Source of the DNA: Leptoclinus maculatus
Lineage: Eukaryota > Chordata > Actinopteri > Perciformes > Stichaeidae
Direction of reading: 5' to 3'
Assembly (NCBI GenBank): GCA_032191485.1
Contig: JAVDOI010000011.1
Location: 16,846,617 to 16,910,616, forward strand
Length of the DNA: 64,000 nucleotides
Part shown: piece by piece, positions 38,101 to 51,060 of the stretch
How the letters are laid out: the number at the start of each line of letters is the position of its first letter
Numbering within the stretch: position 1 is the first letter of the stretch
Program-made: the position numbers and the translations under genes
The notes under the pieces: generated by a model
Told to the model about the DNA's origin: nothing
Databases searched by the model: none
Seen by the model: only the letters and a program-made list of their open reading frames with translations

Positions 38101-39999
38101 GAGATTTGTTACACAGCATCTGATTTATTTCAAATGTTAACCTTACGATTTATAGACAGCAGCAAAACAATTATATATCCACACAAGTGACGCTTTTTAA
38201 ATGGCTGGCTGTAATGCAAATCCACTGTCAACAACCTAATTTGCTTTTTCAGCCATTGAGTGCAAACCATGTGTGTAGTAGATTAGTTTTGCAGACAATA
38301 ACAGTGATCAGCGTAATGCTTTTATTCAATCACGGGATTAAAAGAAATTCCATAAGAGACAACATAAACTGTGTGTTGACATCAAAGTTAAACCAATAGC
38401 GTTGCAGATGATTTTAACAAGTTATGTTAATTTGGTCAGCTACTGGGAGTTTTGTAATTTGCCGTCTTAACTTAATTTGTTGTGCAATTTAACAAGGCGA
38501 GGCTCCTGTGTGTGGATTTTGATGCGTCTTTAGTTGATGAAACATGTGTCTCATCACTTGTGCAGACTCGGTGCACTTAATATTCCTCAGACAAACTTCC
38601 AGACAGAGGCTGTCTGACCCGTGGGCTGCACCGGACAATAACAAGGTCTCCTGTGCTGCTGAAGATGAGCAGCCATGGACAACCTTTGTGCTGTATCTCA
38701 TTATCAAATTGTCTCTTCTTCCTCATCTCTCCCGTAATGTAACATGCAGATGAATTCTGTTCATCCCGAACGTCACTGAATCCGAGGTATGAGCCTGCCA
38801 GTCTTGCTAAAAGCTAAGGGTTCACTCTCATTTCCTCTCTTAATAATGCATACAATGAGTAGTAGCGACCAAGGAGGTAACACTTTCAAGACCGACGCCT
38901 TGGAAATGGTGACTCACTCCCATCCAGACATTATCACAATGCCAACCTCTTTTACCCTGGCAGACAAAAACACAACCAGGATCAGAATAGCTTACCATGA
39001 AGAGACCATGAATGATGGAGAAGTCTGTGCTCGTATTGTCACGACAAAAACAAAAGTTTGATGAAATGTTGGGGCGAAAAAAAATAACAGCCAGTCCGGA
39101 AAAGAAGGAACATTATGAGAAGAGAACAGCTCATTAGCTGCAACTGTTTTGGCTGTTCGAAACAATGTGTCACTACACGTTTCAAAATGACATCCTGCTG
39201 AAATAAACAGACAACATTTCTCTCCTGCTGTCGCTGTGCTAAAGTCAGAGGGAACACAAAGCCACACAGACAGCATAATCTTCAAGACTTCAGTATCTCC
39301 CTCCCTCTGAAAGTTGTCTTTTTCTTTTCTTTTCAAATAATGTAAGCGCTTTATCTATATGTAGAGCGTTTATAGGCTCACGTAAGGAGCTTTAATTCAG
39401 CATATTTTAATGTGACTGAGGCAACTATCATTTTATTCAAAACAAACGAGGAAATAAATAATTTACCGAGCACCATCGGACAAGTTCAAAGCATTGCTTT
39501 CTAACCTCGGCTCACTGATGGAAGGAACATGAAAAGGGGCCCCAGGAGATGGTGGGTTTCACATACCGGTGTGATTTATGGTCTACCATAACAAATCAAC
39601 AAGTTTAACTTTAATTGTTTTCTTTGCGATGGGAGGTGGGGTAGTTAATACAGAGCAATGATTGATGGCACAGGGCACCATGTTTGGCTCGGCACTTTGT
39701 CTTTTGCAGTGCAGCTCAGGAATTGAACCAGTTGATAGAAGCAATTAATTTGAGGGGGGAATTTTCTTTTTTTGATTTAGGAAATATGAAGACCTAACAA
39801 TATCCTGCAAATTGCACCATTTTGCTGTGTTGGTAAGTGGTCTTCCAGTCTTTTGTTTTTATCGTTTTATGGGAGAAATATATATTTATTTTTTTAAAAA
39901 GCCTATTTCCTACATTGTCGTTTTATCCTTTATGTGTTACTTAACATGGGATTACACATGCATCCATTAGTATTTTATTCTTTGGGTAACACTTTATCT
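35106..39999. other. Gene-free stretch
   Basis: No supported coding gene across about 4.9 kb. An octamer motif ATGCAAAT lies at 38214-38221. GGTTAGCTTGTTAGCTTAGC near 36927-36947 hints at a decayed dispersed repeat of the type seen at 41.1 kb, but the rest does not align. Confidence 0.4.
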
Positions 40000-40345
40000 G
40001 AGAGGGTGACATTTAATAAAGTTAGCTTCTGTTTTAGCTACATTAGTTTGCTAAGTAATTGAGACAGCCATTTAATTAAATGCTTTGCTGATGATGCCTC
40101 TCTTGGAATACTGGCTGTTAACCATTAATCAGTGGTGCACACCTAATTTACAAGGACAACGGTGCAGGGAAGGGAGACGAAATGGTCACACCGATACATT
40201 AAATCACCATTAGTAATTAGTGAAACTAGTGGCACCAGCAGCACCATGATATATTGTGATTACACTAAATCACAGGATAAATAAAACAACTATAGCTGAT
40301 ATCACAGCTGATCAGCACTCTATAGATCACAGCACAGTGCATTAA
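40000..40345. promoter_or_regulatory. Candidate regulatory block rich in ATTA and TAATTA cores
   Basis: The block contains TTAATTAAATG, CCATTAATCAG, CACCATTAGTAATTAGTG and TGATTACACTAAATC within about 300 bp, a cluster of homeodomain cores in otherwise unique sequence. Confidence 0.25.
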
Positions 40346-41086
40346 ACAGTCTTTCACTGTGATAATTGTAGCCATGTGGTCTAAAGGTGCCTCTGAATGC
40401 TTCACAGAGTAACCTTGCAGCTCCTGCCAGTAACTCAGGGCAAGCCATGGTAGGTCTATTTATTTTTTGCATTTGTTCCAGACGGCTGGCGACTGATGCA
40501 ATAGACTGTAGATGATTTACTTCTGTTGATTATTGAATCATGGAGGAAGAGAGAGAGAGAGAAAAAAAAGGCCTTGCCCAGAAAGCTACGCCTGACTTTT
40601 AATTAAGTTTGGACAAAAAACAGGTCTTTCCTCAGTCAATTCATAAAGATGACCTTCATTGTGAATTACAGTAATGAAATATGATGAGCACAGCTTGGGA
40701 GCGTTGATTCAACACCATACTGTACAGAGGGGTTGGGAAAAGAATGATGATGGTTCTCTGAGTGAGGCTACACAGAATGTTTCTGTTGTTACAATGGCTA
40801 CACAATGCATACCACAACTGCAAAGACAATAAATCAAACATAATTGATTGCAATACTGTCTCGGAGTGTTTTTGCAAACATCAATCACATTTGCAATGAA
40901 TTACAAGGACTGCAAATGCTTAGGATGCTGGGCAAAGTGAGATGGACTCACCGCCACAAACACATTCTATAGTTGCGTTTGGTGCTGGGAAGGTGAGCGG
41001 CACAAGAGTTCAGATTCCAATAAAAAAATTAAAATCACGAAAAAGTCCAAACCGATGATGCGGCTGATTTCATTTTACCAGTACCA
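40346..41086. other. Gene-free stretch
   Basis: Contains a short GA run at 40548-40562. No gene was recognised. Confidence 0.4.
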
Positions 41087-41405
41087 GGTAAAGGAATAGT
41101 TCAGGAATAGTGGCTGAGCGTTAGATGACGAGATTGATACCACTCTCATACCTGTACAGTAAATATGTAGCTGGAGCCAGCAGCCGGTTAGCTTAGCTTA
41201 GCATAACAACTTAAAACAGGGGCAAACTAGCCAAATGTAACAAATATCAGCTACCAGCACCTATAAAGCCCACTTATTAAGGTGCAAGATGTAAATTAGT
41301 TCATACAAATACCAGCGTTTTTAAATGGTGTAAAAAGGGTGTTTTGTGGTGTATTTCTAAATAAACACGTATAGGACAAAGAGGACACTACACATAGGAT
41401 AAGAA
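41087..41405 (+). mobile_element. Dispersed teleost repeat (GGTTAGCTTAGCTTAGCAT type)
   Basis: The segment begins AAAGGAATAGTTCAG and includes TTAGATGACGAGATTGATAC, CACTCTCATACCTGTACAGT, GAGCCAGCAGCCGGTTAGCT, TACCAGCACCTATAAAGC and GGTGTATTTC. The order matches an abundant percomorph repeat I recall, although the 5' and middle parts are shortened. It is non-coding. The class is uncertain, and it is probably a non-autonomous DNA transposon. Confidence 0.75.
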
Positions 41406-43094
41406 AAGCAACAACACATGCCTGCTGTGAACCATTGCTCTACAGATGGCAAACATCTCAAAACTCAGCACCATTTTAATATTATAATATTGAGTAGGAA
41501 CAACACATCTAATTAAAGAAGAAGACAGGCTCTGTTTACATTAAAATGTAACAATTGGTCAATGTATTCAGCCTTTTTGTTGCATCTGGTGCATCCAATC
41601 ACAGAATTTGCACTTAAAAGACGAGGGTAACCCTGGAATAAGGTAGCAGATTTATTGTATGCAAATATCAACTGGCCTTTTTCTCATCCACACTTGACAA
41701 TCTGTTTTACCATGTTTCAAAGTATACAGGGTGTCTGTCAGTCTATCATCCATCGCCACCACAACTGTAAGATGGTGGTCTCATGAGTACTGAGCAAGGC
41801 AGTTTTGTGTGCAGTGGATGCTGCTCTGTGAGGCTCATGAGGATACTTTGGATGTCTCCTACTGCATAATAAACGTGTGCAAAAATTTCATTTTGACACT
41901 GGGCGGACCCAAATGTGATATTAAACAACAGCAAAACCCACGTTATGCAAGATATGAAATCCCTCATCAATAATAAGAAGAGGACAGACGGGAGGTTAAG
42001 TCGACCCACAGCGAGCTAAACCGTAAAATAAAGAACAGAGAATCTGTGAGGAGAAGAGAGAGAGCGGCGTGAGGCAGGTGTAGAGTAGCATCAGTGATAT
42101 TATTAACTAAAGGCACGAAGGGTCAGTCAGAGGTTGAAATGCATATCAACATGAATGAGCTTTACCTGTTGGAAACCGCGTTCCCAAGGAGGTTTGTATT
42201 AAAAACTGTTTTACCCACTCCAGGTCACCATTCCAACCGAGTGGGACCTCTATTACCGACGCCCCCACCTCAAAGTCACACTCATCTTGGCTTATCATGA
42301 ACCCCCACCATCTTTCCTCCGACCCCCTCCCCCTCACCTGCAGTCCTGGTTTCACCACTTCGACGGTGGTAAATAGTTGCAGCTTTCCATCACCAATGTT
42401 GTTTTTAAGATGACAGCATGAACACTTTCAAAGCTGCATCTAAACCCAAATCCTCTATCCATCCATTCTCCACACAGTGCATTGCTTAAAACATATTGCA
42501 ATTCACTATAATTACATGCGCAGTCAACAAATTAGACTTTCGATGCGAGGTGGGCTGTCAAACTCGGTGGCCACATGTTCTCTGTCACCTGAACACATCT
42601 TATAAAATATGGTCCAGAAATGGTCCCTTCTGTCTTTTTCTGCAGCTCGTGTCTTTTAGTTGTTTAGGCACATGACAGAGTCAAAGGATGAGCATTCCTT
42701 TCTTGCAAAGAGATGCAAGTAAAAAGACACAACTTTACTCTGTACTCTCTCCCAAGGGAACTCTCCTCTGAAGTTGGCCATCCTTTTTTTTTCCCTCATC
42801 CCTTCTCTCAATTTCCTACCCTTTTTAGTCCCGACCTCGGTACATTCTTCTTTGCTCCAAGACTCACCAAAGCTCCCTTTGTGAGAGTCTAATGATGCAT
42901 GCAAATGCAAAATAGCCCCGTGGACATCTCTGAATATTGGTCCTGAACCCAGAGGGAATGAACAGTGCAGGGCAAACAGACTTTTCCTACTTCTAAAGAG
43001 AATCATTTTTAACCCCTATCCCCAGGTGGGAAAATACATACATAAGATGCGTTCAGCAGCAGAAACCAATTACCCCCTCCCTCACCCATTCCTC
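41406..43094. other. Gene-free stretch
   Basis: C-rich run CGACCCCCTCCCCCTCACCT near 42320-42340; octamer motif at 42899-42906. Frames at 41746-42009 and 42656-43006 lack motifs. Confidence 0.4.
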
Positions 43095-43325
43095 TGCACA
43101 ACAAACTCTTTTATTGATCTTGTGATAATTACCTCAGTCACATCATAAAGCACCTGGAACAGATTGGTGGCTCAAATTATCGATTACCCCTGGGCTACCC
43201 TTCGTCGTTCATTGTATTGCCGCCGCTATACATTACTTGATGAGATCGGCTTTTCCGTGCTTTCCGGTGCATTTCTCTTCGGCGCTGTGCAGGGATACAT
43301 TGACAAAGAGGTTTAGTGTTCAAAT
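43095..43325. promoter_or_regulatory. Candidate regulatory block
   Basis: TTTTATTGATCTTGTGATAA-TTACC, AAATTATCGATTACCCC and nearby CpG-containing words (TTCGTCGTTCATTG, CTTCGGCGCTG) make a compositionally distinct unique block with homeodomain and CUT-like (ATCGAT) cores. Confidence 0.2.
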
Positions 43326-45845
43326 GCGCGCTATCAAAGTCATTTGTCATCTCTTCTTAGTCTTTAGGTTATCCTGTGTGCCACCCCAAAACCAAGGTTA
43401 ACCCACCGTTAGCTAGTGCCAGCTCCTCCTCCCCAGCGACACAAAGACACTCATTTAATCTCCAACAGTTTTGGTCCAAAAATGACCTTTTATCTGTGGT
43501 GGTGACTTGGGGCCTCCCCTGGCAAGCACCAGCTGTGTCTAATGCTTCATTACACACCTTCCTTGAGGCATGTCAGTGAGTGACCCTGAAACCTCTGCCC
43601 ACTAGCCACCCACACGTCCCCGACCACAGTCACAATGTCCGTGTGACCTCAACTGAGGTCAATACATTTTGTCTGCAAATAAATAATGAGGGTGGAATTT
43701 CAGCTCAGCTGTTTTCTGGTGTCTCAATTTTTTTCACAAAGCTTACTAGAAGTTGCCTGTATTATTTTACAAGCCGTAATATTTTTATAGATCACTGTGG
43801 CAGCCTGTCACAAGTCTCCCTCCGCTTGCTTTCATTGAAAGGAGAAATAGAAGACACACCGGATATGTTCTGCTTTTTTTTGCAGTCGGTCTTAACTTTG
43901 CGCTTGTCTGGGTATCAAAAGAACAATGGCTCCTGGCATGTCCCCGGATTCATCTTACTTCAAACACGATGAAAATACATATACGGATTTGAAACATGGC
44001 TCCACGACTCTGTGAAGTCTATGGATACAAATAGTTGTTTTTCACATACTCACTTGCTAACTTTTGACTTGCACATTCATCAACTCATTTAAAAGTCAAA
44101 TAAATGACACGACTTTCATTAAAAGACAGTAGTAGATTCATTAAATACAAATGGATTCATCCGTGGGTTATCTACAGGGAGCCACGTTTTGTTGGTAATT
44201 CTAATGTTGTATCTAGAGAAAATGTCAACAATAGAAACTATTCCCATGATATGTAATTAAATGTATTTTGTAAGTGCATTGTGTGACGCTAAGAGCCATT
44301 GAACTAATTCCTGGTTAAAGAGAATGATCACTGCGATGCAATCTCTTGTGTACGGTAACAAGATTATCCGGTGAATAGTTTGTAATAAATAGCAGTCTAT
44401 TTGTTTGTGTGTAATACCACCCTGACAAGTGCCCCTTAATTAGGACACTGAAAGACACCACATGACTTTCACTATGAGAGCATTATCCTTAACTCCTATT
44501 CAAACACAGGAGTCACATTGAGAACTGGAGCATAATCGTGCATCCAACACAAAACCCCATGATTAGCTGCACATAAATGCAACCCCTGTGGAAAGCAGCA
44601 CAAAAGCCTGATTGAAAGGAAAGTAAAATGTGTTCCTTCACACTATTTGTTCAGAAATAATGGATCATATTATACAACAAACAAGCAATATCGGGCAACA
44701 TTTTAATAAGATCTAATCCTGCATTGTAAGAATACATGTGCAAGATTGTGTTGTTGATTAATCTATCATCCTCCATTCATCAACGCTAATTCTATTTTCT
44801 CCTTTGACTCTGCAGCTCCTCGTATTCAATATATGGGAGCAAGTTAATATCAGGGAGCTGGGATTAACATGATGTGGCACTGGCTGGGTAGCGCAGCTCT
44901 CTCCATGCACACGGTGTCGCCTGCAGGAAAAAGGTTGGCGAGGATGGAAAGCTCACCGTAGCCATCTGCAGTGAACCAAACCGGCTCTGGGCAGGTGTTC
45001 AACATGGCCAGGTGGAAAGCAGCTGACACAGACATAGCTCCCCTGCGCTCTTTTGTCACTGTAAATAACAATTGTTTCTTCAATATTAGAATTGGACAGG
45101 AGTGAGCACCCGGCCAGTCTTCCTCATTCTCCTCTAATTTAGGCAATTAAAAAAGAAAGGTCATGTGTGGAAACAGATGGCTAAACTGTGAGCTGAGTTT
45201 GGAGGCTGAACGAGACAATTGGCATTTTACATGCAGCTCCATTTAAGCACTCAGGATATATGGGAGACAGACAGTAAACGGCCAAATGACTACAAGTTTT
45301 ACTCACAAGAGGTATCAAAGTGTATATTTATGCAGGATTGTTTTGCAGAAAATCCCTGAGGCGGCTTTCAGAGTTTGAGCCTAGCACATGTTGTTCATAC
45401 TTGTTTGCATGTTGAAATCATTGTACACTCAATATGACTTTATATATAGAAGACATTTTGATCCCTCTGAGTATATTTCATAGCTTTCCATCTAAATGAT
45501 ATGATATTCAGCTGCTCTATCTAAAAGACGATGCATTGTCAAGATGCCGTGTCAAACTGTTGTTCCAAGGCACTGTTTTCCTTAATCACCCACTGCAGAG
45601 GGAACTACTGTAGCCAACACAGTAAAAAAACAACAACTATTAAACCAACTGAGAGTGCATCTGGGAGAAGAAGGGATACATTTTCTGTGCTCAAGGACAG
45701 AACAATTAAAGTAAAATAAAGTCTGCTAGAGTTAAAGCAGCCTGGTGAATCTCCCAAGAGTCACATAGGAAGCTCGTGTAGGCAGTAAGGTGGGGAGGAA
45801 CAGCAAACAGAACGTTGTCACACTTCCACTCCCTGTGGAGCCGAG
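43326..45845. other. Gene-free stretch
   Basis: Frames at 43580-43972 and 44850-45146 were inspected and have no recognisable domain. 44880-45060 is richer in GC and may be regulatory. Confidence 0.4.
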
Positions 45846-45849
45846 CTAA

Positions 45850-45875
45850 AAGGAGGAGGGGGGAGGGGGGGGGGA
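45850..45875. repeat. G-rich tract with quadruplex potential
   Basis: AGGAGGAGGGGGGAGGGGGG continues into more G residues, giving several G runs with single-base loops. Confidence 0.85.
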
Positions 45876-46060
45876 CACATGGATCTGGAAACAGTACACT
45901 GCTTCCAGCTTTTGTTATTTTCTTTCGCAATCTTTGTGAAATTCCTGCTGATGAGTTGGATATGCTGGAACATGCGTTTCTTTCAGTCTGACTAGTTACT
46001 GACAGTGGACGATGTTTATGTGAGTACAGATATTTTAATCCAGTGTTTAAAAATGGAGAA

Positions 46061-46119
46061 TAGCAGAACCTTAGCACTAGGTTCCCTAGGTTCTGCTAGG
46101 TCCCTAGGTTCTGCTAGGG
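46061..46119. repeat. 18-bp tandem duplication plus inverted copy
   Basis: Two direct 18-bp units, CCCTAGGTTCTGCTAGGT (46084-46101) and the same with a final G (46102-46119). TAGCAGAACCT at 46061-46071 is the exact reverse complement of AGGTTCTGCTA in each unit (46088-46098 and 46106-46116), so two alternative hairpins are possible. Confidence 0.9.
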
Positions 46120-46601
46120 ATTCGTGTGTGTATTTTCATGCCAACATCTGACCCCATTGTACATACAGACGCACTGTGCAAACAGTATTTGCTGTAGGGA
46201 TATTGTAGAGGGGGTGGGGTTTGGAGCCATCATCTACTGTCCATGGTTATTAAAGTTCAATGGTCCTTATGAAGTGAACAGAGAGTGCAGAGTGTATGCA
46301 CTGTGACCGCCAATTCTGTGTCAGCATGCTCATCATTTCACCTAATAACCCTAGTGATGGATGGACGTGAGATGGAAGTTCTGTTCGTACTTCAACAGTA
46401 GAAACATTGTCTAAGATCCCAGGAAAAGAGTTTTACTGTAGGCTTAAGAAGCAGTTCTGATGTGTCTTTGGGGAATGTTAACTTTTCCAGTTTATGATGC
46501 ATTTGACAACACTTACTGGCAGCGCAAGATGTGTTTTTAATGCAAGGTGCCACTTGGGCGCTTATGCATTCAATAGGATCACATCATCTATTACTACAGA
46601 A
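46120..46601. other. Gene-free stretch
   Basis: Nothing recognised. Confidence 0.4.
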
Positions 46602-46650
46602 TGTGTGTGTGTGTGTGCGTGTGTGTGTGCGTGTGTGTGTGTGTGTGTGT
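46602..46650. repeat. (TG)n microsatellite
   Basis: About 49 bp of TG repeats with two CG interruptions. Confidence 0.96.
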
Positions 46651-49384
46651 CTGTTGACACTAATCTCTCTGAACAAGCCACAGCTTGCCATGAGCACGAC
46701 ATTACATGCATCTCTTCACTCACCAAAACTGAGTATGGCATCACGCTATACAAACCAGCCAGCTAAACACACTGTCCTGTCAAAAACCTGCAGTGTGTAA
46801 AAGTCCAAAACAGCACAAATACTCAAAACCCACAGAGAGCGATAACCTGGTAACTGTGTCTCCAATGTCAACAGATGGTGAATAGATGACTAGATGAGCA
46901 GCCAACACTCTTTTCAACACTACAGACACTAACAAGTTAGAAAAACGATCTCCTCCAAAGGGTACTTGCTTGGCAAAGATAAACAAGCATCTGCTTAGTT
47001 CTGTGAGTTACAAGAAACGTAACACTGTGTAAATGAAGTCATGGTTTTTAAGTGAGAATGCTTGAAGGTTGGAAGATGACTTCACTCGGGATGGTGGATA
47101 TTAGCTGGTTCCACAGTGATACTGTAATAAAGACATTTTGACCACATTTTTTAGTGCAGCAGTGTCCAACTATTTTTTGGCACCAACATTTTAGCATTTG
47201 TCCCTAATCATTAGGAGACTAAGGCATTGCACATTTTTCTGAACAGAGTCAATTCATTTATTATTTTTAAAATATTCCAATGTCTAAATATCAAAGTGCA
47301 TTGCTCCTCTAAAAGGTGTACATGTATTATTTTTGCTATTATATTATCATTATATCAGTGGCATAAAATGGTCTTAAAATTACAATTATATACTTTATTG
47401 CAATTATTTCTGGGATAATATATTGTCAAAAAGGGTGTTTGTTCCCTCTCATCTCCCTGGAGTGTTCTGTATTAGGGAATAAAATAGGCTTGAATTGCAA
47501 TAATAGAGGCAGTGATGCTGCGTCTCCGTCTCCATGAAGTGTGCACTTCAGGTGATTACAATTAATACGGTATAGTCTGATATGGAAATTAAGAAGCACT
47601 CTGTTGATGGCTATGAGTGCAAACAAGGCTAACTTTAAAGCTGCGTTGAGAGATATTTAGTTTTGTAATCGACTTTTTATTATGATTTTAAGCTTTAAGC
47701 TCCTCATATAAAAGAGAAGACAGCTTTTTTCAGCTGACAAAAAGCAACGTTGCTAGATGTGACATGTAAGCTACTGTTTATGCAGTGTTCATTTTGACAA
47801 TCATTAAGAATTAAGAGAATGAGAATGTGTTCCTGACTTAACGTACTTCTTTAATATCATACGGCATCATTGCAAATGTCTATTACCTTACAAAACAGAC
47901 TTCTTAGATATTATCCTACTGAGATCTTTTGCTAAATCATGTCGTTTCACTTCTATTTAATAAATTTGCAGTTACAAAAATGTGTAAAGAGTTATTCAAT
48001 AGACGAGCATTATCATTATCTTATATTAATATTATTTATGAATGTGTAGCACATGTAGTCAGGGCGAGCCTCCCTTTGTGTGTGACACAACAAGCAGGAG
48101 AGCAGACTGTTTTTTGGACCTCAGTGAAAATAATGTTTTTGAAAGGCTACACGCCAACAAATATGGAATGAAGCATCGTATTTTGTGAAATAAAAACATT
48201 TTGAGAATTTTGGAAATGATTACATCTATCTATTTTCAATACATTTTGAATGTTTGGATCGCACAAGTACGCAGCCACCACTAGAAATAAAAAAATATAT
48301 AATATTCACTATAAGCCTGCAACCGGTACCAACAACGTTATCTTCACTTCTCGCCTCCGCTCCGCTCCGTGTGTGTGCCGAGGCACACTCGGTGACACAC
48401 AAGAGCAAAGTGGTGCACCGCAGCAGAATGAATATAGGGGGACTGATGGGTTTTCAGAATTGTCAACATTATGTATGAAGCTTGGAACTGTTTGATACAG
48501 ACGCTCTTGAAAGGAGTATGAGATGCAGTCTGAAGTCACGGAGACCGTTGATGCCGTGGCTCGAGACAAAATAAAACAAAAATGGCGAGCGTTCATGACG
48601 ATGTCATTATTTATATAGCCTGCCAAATCGATTGCTTTTAGGCGCGATAAACAGACAATATTTGACAAGAACTTCTCCCATTTGTGTGGGACATTGAAAT
48701 AAACAAGGACATCAACAAATACTTATTGTAATTTTTTTGACAATTTTAACAATTTAGACAGTTACATGTCGGCATTTTATCCATAACAACTCAGTAAGCC
48801 AATTTATGTTATATGAGTGTTTGACGTGGAATGTTTTGGCCCCCCAGCGGTAGTAAAATCTCTTAATACAACAAGAGTCATACAGATACTGAATTCTTTG
48901 AGACCCATATGGATTGATAATATTTGCGACTTATCAAAATGTGGTGATATATTGCATTAAGACAAAACGTGTCTCCTATCGGATCTTTCTGGTGAACAAA
49001 CTGTGTAGCTTTGGCTGACATATACACCAATACTGATCTGCTATGAGCAGTACATTCATCAGACTGGCTATTATATTAATTATTACTGATTGTGCTTCTA
49101 ATTATCCAATTACATTTAGTCATATCATTTTCACACTGGGGGCTTTTATAATATTTGCATACGAGTGGTATAAGTCAGTTCTACATTTGTTCCCACAGTA
49201 AGAACACATTCATGTAGGACCTACTTAATGAATCCAATGATTGTCCATAGATCGTGCTCATATGTGTTTAAGCATAGATTTGTTCGTACAATCTGATCGT
49301 AATTGAGAGCTTTTGTCACTCCACCGAATCCTGAGCTCTCTCCTGGTTTCAAAACCATGCTGGTAACTGTCTCCAGTTTGAGCC
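46651..49384. other. Gene-free stretch
   Basis: Unique AT-rich DNA; an inverted octamer ATTTGCAT lies at 49153-49160. A CpG-containing patch at 48350-48400 (CGCCTCCGCTCCGCTCCG) is the only GC-rich spot. Confidence 0.4.
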
Positions 49385-49680
49385 AAATCTCAGTGAATCT
49401 TAATTAAAATAGGAATGAAACACCATGTCCAAGGGATATTAAGAAAAACCCACATCCTTTGATAAAATGTAAAAGCATTACTCTTACAGTAAAATAAAGT
49501 AATTTCTGAAAGTAGTTTATTAGCCCTCTGCCCTTTCAGCCAGAAATGACCTTGCAAGCCCCTGTACCAGAGGACCAGCTGCAATCCATGATTCATTTAA
49601 CACCTTCTGGGCCTCTAGAAGCCCTCCAAGCACATGAACTGTTGATTAAACTCTTTGTGGGAGAATTCATATTTAAAGCA
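49385..49680. promoter_or_regulatory. Candidate regulatory block
   Basis: CTTAATTAAAATAGG, ATCCTTTGAT and CCAGCTGCAATCCATGATTC, with GTTGATTAAACTC near the end, in unique sequence. Judged from motif density only. Confidence 0.2.
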
Positions 49681-50629
49681 TACGCCACATGAAAATTAAT
49701 GATAACCAGCCAAGCAGCAGAACACAGTACAGAAGAGCCACGATGGGAAATTTATGAGAGATTTACTCTAATTTACAATTTATTCTGTAATCATCACAAT
49801 GTTTCTTCCATATACAGCATAATGTCATGCACATTTGTGAGTGGGGGGAATTATAAGTCATATGAGTGGCCTACTCCCAAAATGATATAAATGTCATTAC
49901 AGTGCATTCAAGCAGGACATCTAGCACAGGGAACTAGAGATTAGCCGCCGGGTGGGAACGCTCCACATGTGCCCATAAGAGGCTAACGGAGTCAGGGAGT
50001 GAATGAACGGGTGATTGAGCAAACTCTAGTGAAGTTTTGGGTGGCTCTGAATATAGTATGGAATTTAGCTGAGGGTCTGTACATCTTTGAACTAGATCAC
50101 AGTGACTTTCACAGGAGACTGCAATGCCCCGCTTACCGAGCAAAAAAAAGAAAAAAAAAAACGCCTCGTGTTGTTAATGCCTGTCGTGGCCTCTCTGCCT
50201 GCTCTGTGTGTTCTGAAAAATATCTCCCATTTCACCTGCAGCTTGTACTTGCAGGAACACTGCACATATTGGACTCAACACAATATCACCAGCAGCTCGT
50301 TGATGGAAGTAATCCATTATATAGAGTTCAAGGGTTATACACCAGGTCTGTGTTTCACGGTCACGCTCCCAGATATAACACCTTGCCCCCCCCCCATCTG
50401 TCCTAGACCTTCTACAAGTGAAATTTTGCATCTGACTGCCTGATGGCTGTTTATCAAACTGCACAATGCTATATCTTTCAAACGTCCTTCTAAAGGGGAT
50501 TTAATTGTGTTTTTGTTCATGATACAGGACAATTCAACCTTTTATATGAACACTAACCATGTCCCACCATGACAAACTATGTTGATTTTTCAAATGACCG
50601 GTTCTGTTTCATGATGTTAATTCAGGAGC
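49681..50629. other. Gene-free stretch
   Basis: Short frames on both strands at 49999-50532 show no domain. An A-rich run near 50140-50161 and a C9 run near 50389-50397 were seen. Confidence 0.4.
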
Positions 50630-51060
50630 AACTTGAAAGTACTGCCTCAAGAGCTGCTAGCATGGCTGTACATTCAGACTTGTCTGGTGAAATGTCTCGA
50701 TAACTATTGGAAGGCTTGCCATGAAACTTTGCTACTGTACTTTGTAACACACATGCATGGTACCCAGAGGATAAATCCTAATAATAATAATACATTTCAT
50801 TTGTATAGCGCTTTAAAGGGTACTCAAAAACACTTTACACGGTAAAAACAGAAACAATAGAAGCAATTACAATATAAACTAAATAGATGACATAACAGTA
50901 AATATATTAAAACTTTGGTGACTCCTTCCTCCCTACGTTTACTCATTAGATTGGCTCAATAATGTTGGACCATTCATGGTCCCCAGATGATGAGTCCTAC
51001 TGATATTAGTGATCGCTGGACTTTACCGCTAGCGCCAATATGAGGTAGACAAAAAGTTAA
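50630..51060 (+). mobile_element. Dispersed teleost repeat interrupted by a younger insertion
   Basis: Diagnostic words include GAGCTGCTAGCATGGCTGTA, TGTCTCGATAACTATTGG, TTGCCATGAAACTTTG and ATGCATGGTACCCAGAGGAT. After the insertion come AACTTTGGTGACTCC, CATTCATGGTCCCCAGATGA and CCGCTAGCGCCAATATGAGG. These match a well-known percomorph repeat from memory. The terminal phrase GAGCTGCTAGCATGG precedes the starting phrase, as in a head-to-tail junction. Class uncertain; non-coding here. Confidence 0.75.
50780..50909. mobile_element. Short inserted repeat (TTTGTATAGCGCTTT type)
   Basis: About 130 bp from ATAATAATAATACATTTCAT through TTGTATAGCGCTTTAAAGGG and CTCAAAAACACTTTACAC to an AT-rich end. 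It sits between the words GGATAAATCCTA and AACTTTGGTG, which are adjacent in the host repeat. The core is a common teleost repeat word. The class was not determined. Confidence 0.65.
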
